Below, one piece after another: positions 49,171-60,640 of a DNA stretch of 64,000 nucleotides. Source of the stretch: Ailurus styani (Eukaryota > Chordata > Mammalia > Carnivora > Ailuridae); the NCBI GenBank assembly GCA_002007465.1, contig LNAC01000162.1:3145761-3209760 (forward strand), written 5' to 3'. Below the pieces are notes generated by a model, which had not been told where the DNA came from, searched no databases, and worked only from the letters and a program-made list of their open reading frames with translations. Within the stretch, counting starts at the first letter, position 1; each line of letters begins with the position of its first letter. A program made the position numbers and the translations under genes.

Positions 49171-49358
49171 GAGGGCGCCTGGGTGGCTCAGTTCCTTAGG
49201 CTGCCTTTGGCTCAGGTTATGATCCTGAAGTCCTAGGATCGAACCCCGCATTGGGCTCCCTGCTCAGCAGAGCTTGCTTCTCCCTCTGCTCCTCAACCCA
49301 CTTGTGCACATGCACCCTCTCTCTCTCTCTCTCAAATAAATAAATAAAATCTTTAAAA
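49171..49358 (+). mobile_element. CAN SINE, forward
   Basis: Forward SINE: GAGGGCGCCTGGGTGGCTCA head, CT-rich body, AAATAAATAAATAAAATC tail. A perfect 16-bp duplication TTAGAAATATGAAAAA flanks it (49155-49170 and 49359-49374). Confidence 0.96.
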
Positions 49359-49647
49359 TTAGAAATATGAAAAACAAGTCTAATATTTTGATTCAATAGC
49401 TCAATGGAGAAAGGAATTATTATCAAACTATATATTAGAAGAATTAATAATCATTGGAACATGTAAAATTTAGTCACAACCACCATTTTAGATTTCTTTT
49501 TTTATATTTCTCCCCCAAGGCCATTATAGTTATTTTGGTAATGTAGTGCAAGAAAATAAAACCTCCACCATCATGAAGAGAAAACACTGGGATTCCATTA
49601 TTGAGATGAATACATGAATCACCCTTATACATAGCACAGGCTTTTTT

Positions 49648-49830
49648 TAAAAAAAGATTTTATTTATTTATTTGAGAGAAAGGGAGAGACAACAGATCAA
49701 GAGACAGAGCATGAGTTGGGATGGAGGGGAGAGGAAGAGGGAGAAGCAGGGTCCCCACTGAGCAGGGAGCCCTGGGATCATGACCTGAGCCGAAGGCAGA
49801 CACTTAACCTACTGAGCCACCCAGGTGCCC
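49648..49830 (-). mobile_element. CAN SINE, reverse, internally shortened
   Basis: Reverse SINE ending in GAGCCACCCAGGTGCCC. The GGGACTCGATCCC part of the tRNA-like region is missing: GCAGGGAGCCCTGGGATCATGACC is joined directly. GCACA words on either side may be the eroded target-site duplication. Confidence 0.9.
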
Positions 49831-51420
49831 TGCATGGAGCACAATTTTAACTAGAATGTGATAAAGATTCTCCCAAAGGTGGGAAGTAAAAAGTAAAAGG
49901 ATCCTTCTAGAAATAACATCATCGAAGAATTCATGGATGCATTAGAAAGTTCCTAAGTGCATAGAAAGCCACAACAGCTCTCTCTACCTGGGAAAGATAG
50001 GAAGTAATTTTGCATTTGTGTGTGTGAATCAATCAAAGATAATAAGATTAATGTTCCTCTCTTATTTCCCCAGGTCCAATTCATGGCACTTTCTGCTTGT
50101 TTAGAAAATGTGCTACAATCTTCACTCCACCATATCTCTCATCTATATACTCTTTCTGGTTCCACAGGTAACCTTAATTCAGGCTGCCTTTATCTCCGTA
50201 GAGGAACAAGAGAGAGGTGGGTAATTACAGAGGTCACATTTTTTTTGAGAAGGTGGAATGCACAATACACCTATCATGTTTAATTGGAAGGGGGATACTT
50301 AATCCAAAGTAACAGTGAGTAAATCAGACAGTGTAGGGGTTACGGATGCAGGGGGGTTCAAAGTTTTGTAATGGGAAAGTAAAAAAAAAAGTACATGTCC
50401 GATTATTTCTGATTTCTCAATTAAGTACAAAGTTTGGTCATCAGTGAAGGGCAAAACAGAGAGGGAAGTAGGAACAGAACATACAGGGGAAATAATATGA
50501 TACCAATGGTTGTTTTGAAGCCTACTGGATATTTTGCACAGAGTACACAGCTATGAATCCTACAGTTGTAAAAAACCTTTTATTGTCCCTATTCTCACTC
50601 AGGTTAGATAGCAAATGCTCTGAAAATCCACTCTGGCCAGCAAGTGTTCTTTCAGAAGATAAAGAAGGGCAGAAGGAATAATTGTAGGTGATACTGTTAA
50701 GGAATCATGGTGATAACATATATATGGTTCTCCACGAGTCTTTCTAACAAAAAGTAACTACAAAGAAATAGTATGACAAAAAACTTCCCAATATATCCAT
50801 CTCAATAAATTTGCTCAATAATTTTATTTCTGGTTCCAAAAGGAAACATCAGCATTCTAAAGCAATCTCTGCCTTGAGTGCCTTATGACTTTGTCTTGGC
50901 TAGGCTAGATGTGAATGTTCTCATTCTTCATTTGGTCTTTGACAATAAATCTGCTTTTCTCATTGGAGAAAGCATAAAACTCTACTCACAGCTGTATCCG
51001 TGAAAGATATGTCCTACTTTGGAACCTAGGTGAACAAGTCAGCTATATCAGCAAAACTTATCATGAATATTTAAATGGAGATTATTATAGTAGTGGACAA
51101 GGGGAGAAAAAAGCTGCTGTATGTTTGGAAAGGATGAAGAACAACCCTTGGTAAGAGTAAGGTAGTGATCTGTTTACTAGAATGGTGGAATCATTTTCAA
51201 ATTAACAATATAGAGATACAGGCAGAAGGCATACTGGAGAAGTCCACTTTAAAAAAAAAGAGAAGCACAGATTGGAGTCTGAGTCTCATAAAGTTGAACA
51301 CAGGCTCATGACTAGTCTATGAGGAAGGATGATTTGATGCTAAAACCAATAGTGCTGACATACAATCCCTTAAGCCTTTCTGTTCTAGGAAACGTGTAGC
51401 ATTTGAGATAGAAACTCTAA
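49831..51420. other. Unique noncoding sequence
   Basis: No gene is supported. An 87-residue frame at 50020-50283 is preceded by a pyrimidine-rich CTCTTATTTCCCCAG (about 50060-50074) that looks like a splice acceptor, but nothing else supports an exon. Confidence 0.4.
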
Positions 51421-51422
51421 AT

Positions 51423-51844
51423 CAGCAGTTCTCAACTGGAAGTGTGGTTGTCCTCCAGAAACATTTAGCAATCTCTGCAGATGTTGTTGTCATTACTAGA
51501 GGGTGTGCTACTGGCACCTAAATGCTACCAAACATTCTACAATGCACAGGGCAGCCCCTCACAACAAAGAATTATCTTTTTTTTTTTTTTTAAAGATTTA
51601 TTTATTTATTTATTTCACAGCGGGAGAGAGATCACAAGGAGGCAGAGAGGCAGGCAGAGAGAGAGAGAGAGGGGGAAGCAGGCTCCCGCCAAGCAGAGAG
51701 CCCGATGCGGGCCTCGATCCCAGGACCCTGAGATCATGACCTGGGCCGAAAGCAGAGGCTTTAACCCACTGAGCCACCCAGGCGCCCACAACAAAGAATT
51801 ATCTTGCCCCAAAAGTCAATTATCACTGAGGTCAAGGAATTCTG
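51423..51844 (+). mobile_element. MER5A-type hAT element, split by a SINE
   Basis: Starts with CAGCAGTTCTCAACTGGAAG and continues with AACATTTAGCAATCTCTGCAGA, GTGCTACTGGCACCTAAATG and CATTCTACAATGCACAGGGCAGCCCC. These follow the MER5A order closely. After the SINE (51579-51786) it ends in CCCCAAAAGTCAATTATCACTGAGGTCAAGGAATTCTG. Flanks CTCTAAAT (51415-51422) and TTTTAAAT (51845-51852) fit an eroded 8-bp hAT target-site duplication. Confidence 0.88.
51579..51786 (-). mobile_element. CAN SINE, reverse, young, inside MER5A
   Basis: Full-length reverse SINE with TATTTCACAGCGGGAGAGAG near its left and GAGCCACCCAGGCGCC at its right end. Its duplication CACAACAAAGAATTATCTT is perfect over 19 bp (51560-51578 and 51787-51805) and is MER5A sequence. 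The SINE shares many diagnostic words with the copy at 56.6 kb (GCCAAGCAGAGAGCCCGATG, GGGCCGAAAGCAGAGGC), so both belong to one young subfamily. The 185-residue frame at 51481-52038 runs through it and is not a gene. Confidence 0.97.
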
Positions 51845-54775
51845 TTTTAAATAACGGCCAAGTGGCCACACTTGTAAGTAGACTGAAGAGTGGGTGGGGG
51901 GTTTACCATTCCTATGTATTCAGGGCTATTCTTATTTATGTTATGTTTCAGTCCTCAGATAAAGTATGGAGAAACAACTTTGTATTCTTCTGGGTTTTTA
52001 GTCATTACTTAACATGTTCTCTCTTTCCTCTTATCTGAAGACTGATAACGCTTTTTGGTCATATCGTTGGTCTCTCTCTAGACTTTGTCCTGCTCTCTCC
52101 CTACAAAATTTTTCCTACTTTATAGCCTGCCTCCTGCTTCCAACAGAGCTCCACCTTCATCTCTTCTTATCTAACTTCACATTCTGTGAAGTAAATGACT
52201 TTGATCTGGACACCCCTGTACTGTGTTCTTGCTGTATCCCAAAGTATGGTGTGACAATTGCCAACATGTACCTCATTATACAGCAGGGGTATTTCACAAA
52301 ATATTGTTGGGATAACATATCAATACTTAACAAAGAACTAATGTGAACTAGTACACACTGAAACATATCTTTTTTCCCCCTCCTCACACTTCAGAATGTA
52401 AGACCATTTGTTAATTGTAGTTTTCATTCGGCAGAGAACAAAAATACCCTGCCACAGATGCCCAACAGCCTTGGAGAACTGCCAAAGGCTGCAAGTTCTA
52501 TAGCCACTTTCCTGAAAACACAAAGGACAATGTGTTTATTTAATTATGTTGTGCTAGAAGCTCACAATATTTAGCTGCTTTCAACTTATCTGCATAATAA
52601 TGATTGCAAGGAATCAGTTATAGTGATAAAAGCACTTTCATACAGGAGGTATTGTTCTTTCCTCTTGAATCATATATCTCTTTATCCATATACATGTTTT
52701 AAATTCAGCACATGTTTAGATAATCCTCTTTGTGACAGCTTCTGTAGCATCTCTGAGCAGAAATAAAAATAAAGAGAGAACTTGGAACATTTTGTTCCTT
52801 TTAGTATATAAAGAATTGAAAATGCAAAGCACTGAAAATTTAAGGATTCAGAACTCCTGATAAGTATAAAATCTTTTCCAACCACACTATTTCAAATTTT
52901 AGAGGGAAATAATAATGTAATAAATTAGCGTGTGGAGTAGTTTTAGAAAACAACCTTGTTTTTTTTCTACAATATGCCACTGAAAGTACCTCTTCCTGAT
53001 GAACTGTCCTCACTTTTTTTTTTACAGTACAACGTTAGGTTACTTATTGCTCTTTCAAAATGGGTCAGCTCTCATCATATATTTTCTGCATATTTTATTA
53101 TGAATGATAAAATGTGTTTATGTGAGTAAAGTAAAAAAGCCCACATTTTTCATGATGAACTAGTCTTGGGTAGAGGTGTGATTCTCTTTTCCTTAAAAAA
53201 AATACTAAATTTGATTGCTTACTTAAATTATATATCTGCTGAGCTCTAAATTTGTATTATTACCTTTTGACATAAGGCACTGCATCAGTTAGCACATGCA
53301 TATATAAGAAACACTATAGGAGAGAATATTTGATCTGTCTATGGATAACCTCCCCAAATTCCCACATATCAAAGTAACTAGGGCAATCTTCCTAATAAGG
53401 TGGGGATGGATGGGGGATGTCTCTATTTAGAAACATCTCTAAGCCACCATCTGCAGAAAAACAAAACAAAACCATAATTTGTTCTAAAAATCCTTACTGG
53501 CATGTTTATATGACTTCAAGATTGCAAGCTACTCTGGTTTGATTTGGCCTACATACTTTCTTTCTTTTCTTCAATTACTCCATTTTTAAGTTAAATAACT
53601 AGTCATGGTAAAATGGTAGTGCAATGGGAAAATGTGGATCCTAAGTTGGAATTTTTAAAAAATAAGGCAAAATATGCATGCAAAGGTTATAAGATGGTAA
53701 TGAGATGTCCCAGCACTAGTGCTGATGATTGTAAATAAACTACATTTCCATGAGAAAATATTCAACTTGTTCCAAAATGCTTGCAAACACAGAAGTCAGT
53801 ATCACATGGGGAGACCAGAAAATCTCACATAACAGCTATGCAGATGTTCTATATTCTATGTCAGCACACTCTAGGCAGGAAGTTCTGGAGAACAGTTTAT
53901 AGTTGATTCAAAAATGGTCCTTTCTAAAGAGGAGACATAATTTCTTTTATTCCACAAAAGACCTTCCTAGACATACTCTTCTTCTGACCAAGAAGAGATA
54001 ATTCTCTTTTCTTTTAGGAGGAATTTACCTTTAATAACCAAAGAGCTATGAAAGCAAATCATCTGTTTACTTTAAGCTGTTGGTATCAGTGATTCTAAAA
54101 CATGACTACCACACTATCTTTAAATTCCTTCCATAAGACAGGCAAGCTGTGTTTTTATTATTTTGAGCATCAAAATATCTATATAGCATAGCAACAAATA
54201 TACTTAAAAACTATAGATTAATAATCAAAATGATATAGGGAATAATGTAAGCTAAAGTGAATGTGAACAACAACAAAAAAATGAAAGCAAAATCAATAAT
54301 GCCCCCTTACAAGGAAGGATTTGGTGCATGTCTTAGGTTCAGTGTGATTTAGCCCAATATTTGAGGTACAGACTATGAAATTTACCAGATGGTGAACAAA
54401 CAAGGAATGCTTTGCTCCACCGTGATTCTATATAGACTGGACTGGAAAAGTTGGCAGATAAAATTCCACATAATTTGTAATAAAGTTTTAAATAAAAATA
54501 ATGTGTGCATCATTTGAGGATGGAAGAAGAATGAGGAATTCCTGTAATTAAAATAATTTCCTTTTAAATATTTTGCTTAACCATGTTTTATTGCATGTGG
54601 CGTCTTTCTCTCAAAGCACAAAATATTCCTTAACCCTACTAAAACAGTAGTAGAGTATATAGAATAAGTCTCTCATCATGTGATTTTGACATTGACAAGT
54701 TGTGGTTTGTCTTTCACAAATAACACAGCAAGGAAGAATATTGCTGGCAATTCTTGGTTATAAAGAGATATATGT
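51845..54775. other. Unique noncoding sequence
   Basis: No gene is supported. Overlapping frames on both strands (52014-52523) lack domains. The part at about 52420-52640 is non-repetitive, with SOX-like ACAAAGGACAATG and TAAT words, and is listed as a weak enhancer candidate in the findings. Confidence 0.4.
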
Positions 54776-54779
54776 CTTG

Positions 54780-55065
54780 ATCCAATTCAATTCTACAAAT
54801 ATTTTTAAACATGTTCCAATTATTCTTTCTTTCATGGTGTACAAGCTTAAGAGCTCACTGTCTAAACAGGGAGGAGAAGAGGTCCCATAAGATGGCTGGG
54901 ACAAAGAAAAGGGCATCTGACAATATCTTGGTGGATAAACAAAGCTTCCTGGAGTGATTAAGCAGGTAGGGGAAAGAGCAGGTCAAAGACAGGTGGGCCA
55001 GGCACAATGGGCACAAGGAAAGGTCTTGATGTGAAAGAAAATACAGACTTGCAGGAATTCCATAG
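54780..55065 (-). mobile_element. L2 LINE 3' end, reverse
   Basis: TTCTACAAATATTTTTAAACATG, then AGAGCTCACTGTCTAAACAGGGAGGAG, and TTCCTGGAGTGATTAAGCAGG followed by CAAGGAAAGGTCTTGATGTG, a diverged antisense L2 pattern. Confidence 0.65.
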
Positions 55066-55466
55066 GCTGGGGTGAATTTACAGACTGTTTTTGTTGTTTA
55101 TTTCTAGCCCTTAAAAAATCATCTTTAAATATAATTTCTATTATTTGAGGTATCCATACACTTTCAATAATTAGCTCTAACTACAAAAATCTTGTCACAA
55201 ACACAGTGGTCAGAAATTTTTATTCAGATTTCCAAAGCAACCTTTGCAAATCCTTATTGTAAATCACTGGCCCCAAAAGAGGCATGCATAAGCTTTACCA
55301 TGCATTCTAAATAGGTGGGGGAATTAGGTTATATTTGTATACTTAATAACATCCATCCAATTGTAAGGTTATCAATATTCTATATCGAAGTAAACAAGCT
55401 GCCCATCAGTTTTGAGATGCATATTTATAACTGTCACATTAATCTTACTGCTTCTGTGGATTGATA
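55066..55466. other. Unclassified sequence
   Basis: No gene or recognised repeat. Confidence 0.4.
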
Positions 55467-55480
55467 GAAAGCAGTCATGA

Positions 55481-55676
55481 GGGGCGCCTGGGTAGCTCAG
55501 TAGGTTAAGCCTCTCCCTTCGGCTCAGGTCATGATCTCAGGGTCTTGGGATCGAGCCCCGCATCAGGCTCTTCATTCAGCAGGGAGCCTGCTTCCCCCTC
55601 TCCCTCTGCCTGCCTCTCTGCCTACTTGTGATCACTCTCTCTCTGTCAAATAAATAAATAAAATCTAAAAAAAAAA
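55481..55676 (+). mobile_element. CAN SINE, forward
   Basis: GGGGCGCCTGGGTAGCTCAG head, CTGCCTACTTGTGATCACTC body, AAATAAATAAATAAAATC and poly-A tail. The duplication AAAGCAGTCATGA (55468-55480) / AAAGCAGTTATGA (55677-55689) differs at one base. Confidence 0.95.
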
Positions 55677-56059
55677 AAAGCAGTTATGACTTCTTTTTAC
55701 ATTGCACATTTTATAAGTAGAATTGCAAATTTAAGTAAAAGAATTAGTGATTCAAAGTATCATATTTTCCATTACCTCATGATTTGTTAGCAGTATAATA
55801 TATATGAAGACCATGATTTCTAACTTTATACTATTCCTAACCAAAACCTAGGGAGTACTAAAATACAGTTTTCAACTCCTCTATTTACTATTATTTTTAT
55901 TAAAATAAGATTTTCATGCAATAATACCTAGAAAATCCTCAAATCAATTGTACCAAGATGGTAACCAGCGCTTTATCCAACAATATTAACTCCCTGCAAA
56001 GATCTTTAAATGCCCGACTCTCCATCACATTCATAGTACTTAGAAAAGCACACATCATG

Positions 56060-56480
56060 ATCTATGGTCACCTCCAACTTCACTTCTTGCTTGGCTTCCA
56101 TCCTATGATTTAACCATATTGAATTATTTCATTTTTGCATTACAAGCTAGTCAAAGTTCTCACCTCCCATCTATGCACTTGTTACTTTGTGTGCTTATGC
56201 TCTTATACCATTTCATCTGATTAATGTCTTCTTAACTGGCACAGCTTACCACAGATGTCACCTCTTCCAAGAATCCCTCCCTAGGCCTCCCAGTATGGAT
56301 TAGGTATCTCTTAAAATTGCTTCCTATGCACCTTATCCTTTACCAAAACCTTTGTCACATTGTATTTGCTTATATGTTTGCACTTCCAGTAAAATAGAAG
56401 CCACATACTGGAGGTAGCTCTGTATTTCAAACGCCTAATACTATTTCTAGTCATTAATAGTTGAATAAATAAGTGAAAAC
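56060..56480 (+). mobile_element. L2 LINE 3' end, forward
   Basis: ACAGATGTCACCTCTTCCAAGAATCCCTCCCTAGGCC at 56251, TTTGTCACATTGTATTTGCTTATATGTTTG at 56350, AATAGAAGCCACATACTGGAGG at 56393 and TAGTTGAATAAATAAGTGAA at the end match the L2 3' end in order. Confidence 0.8.
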
Positions 56481-56525
56481 ATGCAAATGAATACTGTTTC
56501 TTCCTCCCATTAAATGGGCATTTTG

Positions 56526-56848
56526 TTTTGTTTTGTTTTGTTTTTTTTAAAGGAAGTCTTTTTGTTTTTTTTTTTTTTAAAGATTTTATTTATTTATTTC
56601 ACAGCGGGAGAGAGATCACAAGNTAAAGGAAGTCTTTTTGTTTTTTTTTTTTTTAAAGATTTTATTTATTTATTTCACAGCGGGAGAGAGATCACAAGGA
56701 GGCAGAGAGGCAGGCAGAGAGAGAGAGAGGGGGGGAAGCAGGATCCCTGCCAAGCAGAGAGCCCGATGCGGGCCTCGATCCCAGGACCCTGAGATCATGA
56801 CCTGGGCCGAAAGCAGAGGCTTTAACCCACTGAGCCACCCAGGCGCCC
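56526..56848 (-). mobile_element. CAN SINE, reverse, with duplicated left end around an N
   Basis: A young reverse SINE lying between perfect 15-bp duplications TAAATGGGCATTTTG (56511-56525 and 56849-56863). Its tail side carries a (GTTTT)n run. The segment 56548-56622 is repeated exactly as 56624-56698, with a single N at 56623 between them, so the element looks about 76 bp too long. The true SINE body is 56655-56848. The duplication is described as a probable assembly error in the findings. Confidence 0.93.
56623..56623. other. Ambiguous base N (probable contig join)
   Basis: The only undetermined base in the window, placed exactly between two identical 75-bp copies (56548-56622 and 56624-56698). 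Confidence 0.95.
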
Positions 56849-56863
56849 TAAATGGGCATTTTG

Positions 56864-59800
56864 AGGTTGGCTTAGGGATGCTGGGTTATTTTTCCTCTGT
56901 CTTCATATTGAGTTTTTATTCATTTAATTCATGTTTAGAGAAAATTGATTTTCTTGCCTGACTTCTTAACTCAGCAGTACAGTTTTGACAATGCTGGAGA
57001 CTTGTGTTTTGTTTATTTGTTTTTCTGTGCTCTGAATGGATTTCAGTAGTTTGTTCTGTACTATTTACTATTATAATATGAATTTCAATGAGAATTTTGA
57101 AGTGTCATAAGCTCTGTTGAGTGCATGTTGCTTGTGAGGGGCAAAAGCCCAAGGTTAGTGGGCTTAATATCCATTCTTTAGTTTCTTTTACTGGACTAGT
57201 TTATGTGCATTATCACAGATATGTCTTTCTTTACAACAATATCTGAAATTATTATAAAGTGATCCCATAATTCCAAGGAGATTTAGTTGTACATTTGGCA
57301 TCTTCAAATGAGAATGTAAAACTACAAAACATCTGTTAAGTTATTCTGAATAATCTAAAACTGTCTCTAATAACAAAGTCTTACTTTTATATAGCATTTA
57401 AAAATCCCATCATAAAATGCCTTATTTTCATAAAAACAATATTTAACAATTATTATCTCTATCTTCCAATGATATTATTAAGTAAAAACCATATTAAGAT
57501 AATTTTTTAGAGATCAAATTGATATTGATAGGACACATTTCTCCTGATTCTCAGCCCTGGTCTCTATTCAACTGAATAACAAGGCAGAGTAAATAACTGG
57601 CACTTACTCAATTAATAATTCCAATAATAATTTCACAAACTGTCTTTTCAAAGAAAACTTTGATTTTTAACATGTCTGTACATTGATTCAGTTAGTCCTT
57701 TTCCTGAGTGGTTCAGGTTATCCTGAGAAACACTGGTGTGATAATAGAAAGACACAAGCAGACATAATTAAGGGATTTACATTTTTTTAAAGAAAAGTAT
57801 AAAGAAACTTAGAGAGATGATTAAATAGAGAAGGAGGTGATGCAGCATATTACTACCTGAAGGTACAAATTTTTCAGTCCTCCCAAAGTTCCCCAAGAAA
57901 GCACAGAGCCTTTTAAAAAAAAAGATACTTTTTGCTGGATATGAAGAAGCCCAGGTCTGCCACTGCCAAAGGGTTTTATGTTCTGCTCCCAAGTCCTCTC
58001 CACCTTACTATATCTGTCCTGGGCATTGACTATGTGTTTGTTTATCACTAGATGTAACTGGAACAAAACTAATTACTATTATTTTTCCTGAATGAGTAAG
58101 TGAAACAAAAGTCAGTTCCTAAGGTGGAACATCCCCTACAGTGTTTCTTAATGGGTTTCAAACAGTATATTAAGCATCCCTGCCTCCTACCCAATAAATT
58201 CTAGGGATATTTTTTGGTCACTGTGCAACCAAAAATACCTTCACACATTTACAAATGTCCTAGTTTAGACCCATGGAATGAAGAGCCTGAGAATTCTTCC
58301 CATGTCCAATGTTTTTTGGGGAAAGAAAAAAAACAGGAAAAAAATTTCTGCTTTCATGTCTTCAAGTTCTATTGGTAAAATGTTATAGTATTTCCTGTAA
58401 TCCTCTTTGTCCATTTTACCTTCTGCAAAATCATCTAAGACACAATTGTCTAGAGGATTGATTTATATTTATTACATATCACATATATTATATATACATT
58501 ATTTTTTCCTGATAACAATGAACAGTGTCTGACAGATATCAGACAAATGGAACAGGATAGAAATATTCCCTATGACTTAAAGTTAAAAGGATACACAAGC
58601 ACTACTATTTCCACCTATCAGTAAATTCAGATACACTTTAGAGAGGGATCTGTTCTCTGTTGGAACTCTTTTCTTGACAGGAAGTAACTTTACACTTATG
58701 AACAACCATAATTGCAAAGTTGTTAGAAATGTTTTCCTTACATGAGTCCTTCTCTGCTTACCTATAAACCAATGGCTTTAGTTTTGACATCTAAATGACA
58801 AAGGATATATATAATATACTGCATATTTTCCAGGAAAATCCTTCAAAATTTTAAGATAATATTTTACATACTTATTCTTGGTCCTGTCATTCTACATAGA
58901 GTGCAATTTCCAAACATCCCTTGATTCTGATCCCTTTTTAGTCCAGACACGTTGCAGGCAGTTAATATGTCTCTTAATATGCAGACTCTCAAAGTGAATA
59001 CAATAGGCCAAACTACTTAACTAAAACAGAATATTATGGGGATGTTAACCCCCATGTTCTGGATAGTATCAGGTTTTCTACAGATAACATTTGATTTAGC
59101 TTCTGTTGTTTTTGGCAAATACAACTGACAGTCAACTGAGTTATCAACTGATTTTAAAATGTTTACTTGTTTAACACAATAAATAACTCAAAATCTACCT
59201 AAATTCATATGCTACTTTCAGTTCCTAATTCTGATTACATATTCAATATTTTCACTAACCTAAATTTTGTCTTCCATAGATTCAGTAAACTTAACTTTTA
59301 TGCCAGTTATATAATCACATTTACCTATAAAATTGTGATAATAACATCTGTCTGCTTTTAATAATAAAATTTAATAAATTATACATGTAAAAGGTTACAT
59401 TCCACATTTAAATTTCAGCAGTGCCTACACAACAGACCCTTAATAGCTATCAGTTTGCATTTCTCTCCCCACCTCATTTTCATGTCTGCAACATTTACTG
59501 AATAATTCAAGAAGAAACTCTATAAGATACCATCAATAATTGCCTTCTAAATTCACTATGATCTATTAATAATATACTTGGGAATGGTTATTAATTAACT
59601 CTTAATATGCCAACCTATAATTCATTCTGTCTACAGTATCCCATATTGTTTTAAATATATTGTTCAATGTCTTATAGAAATTCAGATATATTGTCTAAAC
59701 CATTCACCGCTTCTTTCACTTTAATAATGAAAAGCAATAACCACAAAGTGTATTAGATGGCAAGATATGTTCTTGATAAATTAATTCAGATGCCTAAATG

Positions 59801-59925
59801 ATGAACAAACTATCTTTTCAAGTTTTAAATTTCAAACTTAAAAAAAATAGAAATGTATAACATATACAGCTTAACAACACATAATGTAATAGACATTCAC
59901 TACGGGAAAAACTACTTTCCCTCCG
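56864..59925. other. Unique AT-rich noncoding sequence
   Basis: No gene is supported. Two overlapping minus-strand frames at 57777-58066 lack domains. TA-rich stretches lie near 58464-58500 and 58806-58830. Confidence 0.4.
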
Positions 59926-59929
59926 GATT

Positions 59930-60640
59930 TCATTCTGACCTTTCTTTTTGTAATAGAAACTAAGTCCTGTTGTTAGGGCTTTAGCAGTATACATATAGCT
60001 CTCCAGCTAAAGATCATATTTGATAATCTCCTTGTACTGTATGTGAACAAGGACTCAGTCTTTCCAAATAGAATATGAGTAAAAGTGAGTAAAATATGAG
60101 TAAAAAATTGGGCCTGGGGGGCCCAGTTGGTTAAGCATCTGACTCTTGGTTTCAGCACAGATCGTGATCTCAGGGTTGAGAGACTGAGCCCTGCACTGGG
60201 CTCCACATTCAGCATGGAATCTGCTTGAGATTCTCTCTCCTTCTCCCTCTGCTTCTTATACTTGTGTGTGTTCACACACACACACACACACTCTCTCTCT
60301 CAAATAAATAAATATTTTTAAAAAAGTGATACATACAATTTCCTCTTAATTTCCCTAAAAGAAAATTGCCTGCCTCTCTACTTGCCTTCTCCTAGGCTAG
60401 AGCCGGAAGCACTGCCGATGTGCCAGCTACAACAATCCAATTTAGGCAAACACCCATTTGAATGCTAGAGCTTAAAACATAAGAAAGCCAGATTATCTCT
60501 TGATCTTGTTTGTGAAGCAGAACTGCCTACCTCTACACTACCATGAAGTATAGTGAAAACAGGCTTCCATCCTGTTTTTTAGCTTCTGTATTTAGGATTC
60601 ACTTGCCACAAAATTAGCTTGTATCCTAATTTTTACCCCC
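59930..60640 (+). mobile_element. Possible diverged LTR-type repeat split by a SINE
   Basis: Wording on both sides of the SINE is consistent with one old repeat interrupted by it: GAATATGAGTAAAAGTGAGT on the left, AACTGCCTACCTCTACACTACC and CAGGCTTCCATCCTGTTTTTTAGC on the right. It is only a resemblance to an old LTR family. Confidence 0.3.
60109..60325 (+). mobile_element. CAN SINE, forward, older subfamily
   Basis: Forward SINE with a degraded head (GGGCCTGGGGGGCCCAGTTGG). The following GTTAAGCATCTGACTCTTGG is shared with the SINE at 1207. It has a CT-rich part with an expanded (CA)n at about 60276-60290 and an AAATAAATAAATATTTTT tail. A clear target-site duplication is not seen. Confidence 0.9.

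Noticed and set aside
50060..50283. Pyrimidine-rich tract plus AG before an open frame, like an exon with acceptor site
   Set aside because: Such tracts are common by chance; no donor site, homologous protein or partner exon was recognisable.
51481..52038. 185-residue open frame, the longest in the window
   Set aside because: It runs through MER5A sequence, an antisense SINE and then unrelated sequence; its middle is the translated SINE (polypyrimidine and GA tract residues), with no protein family features.
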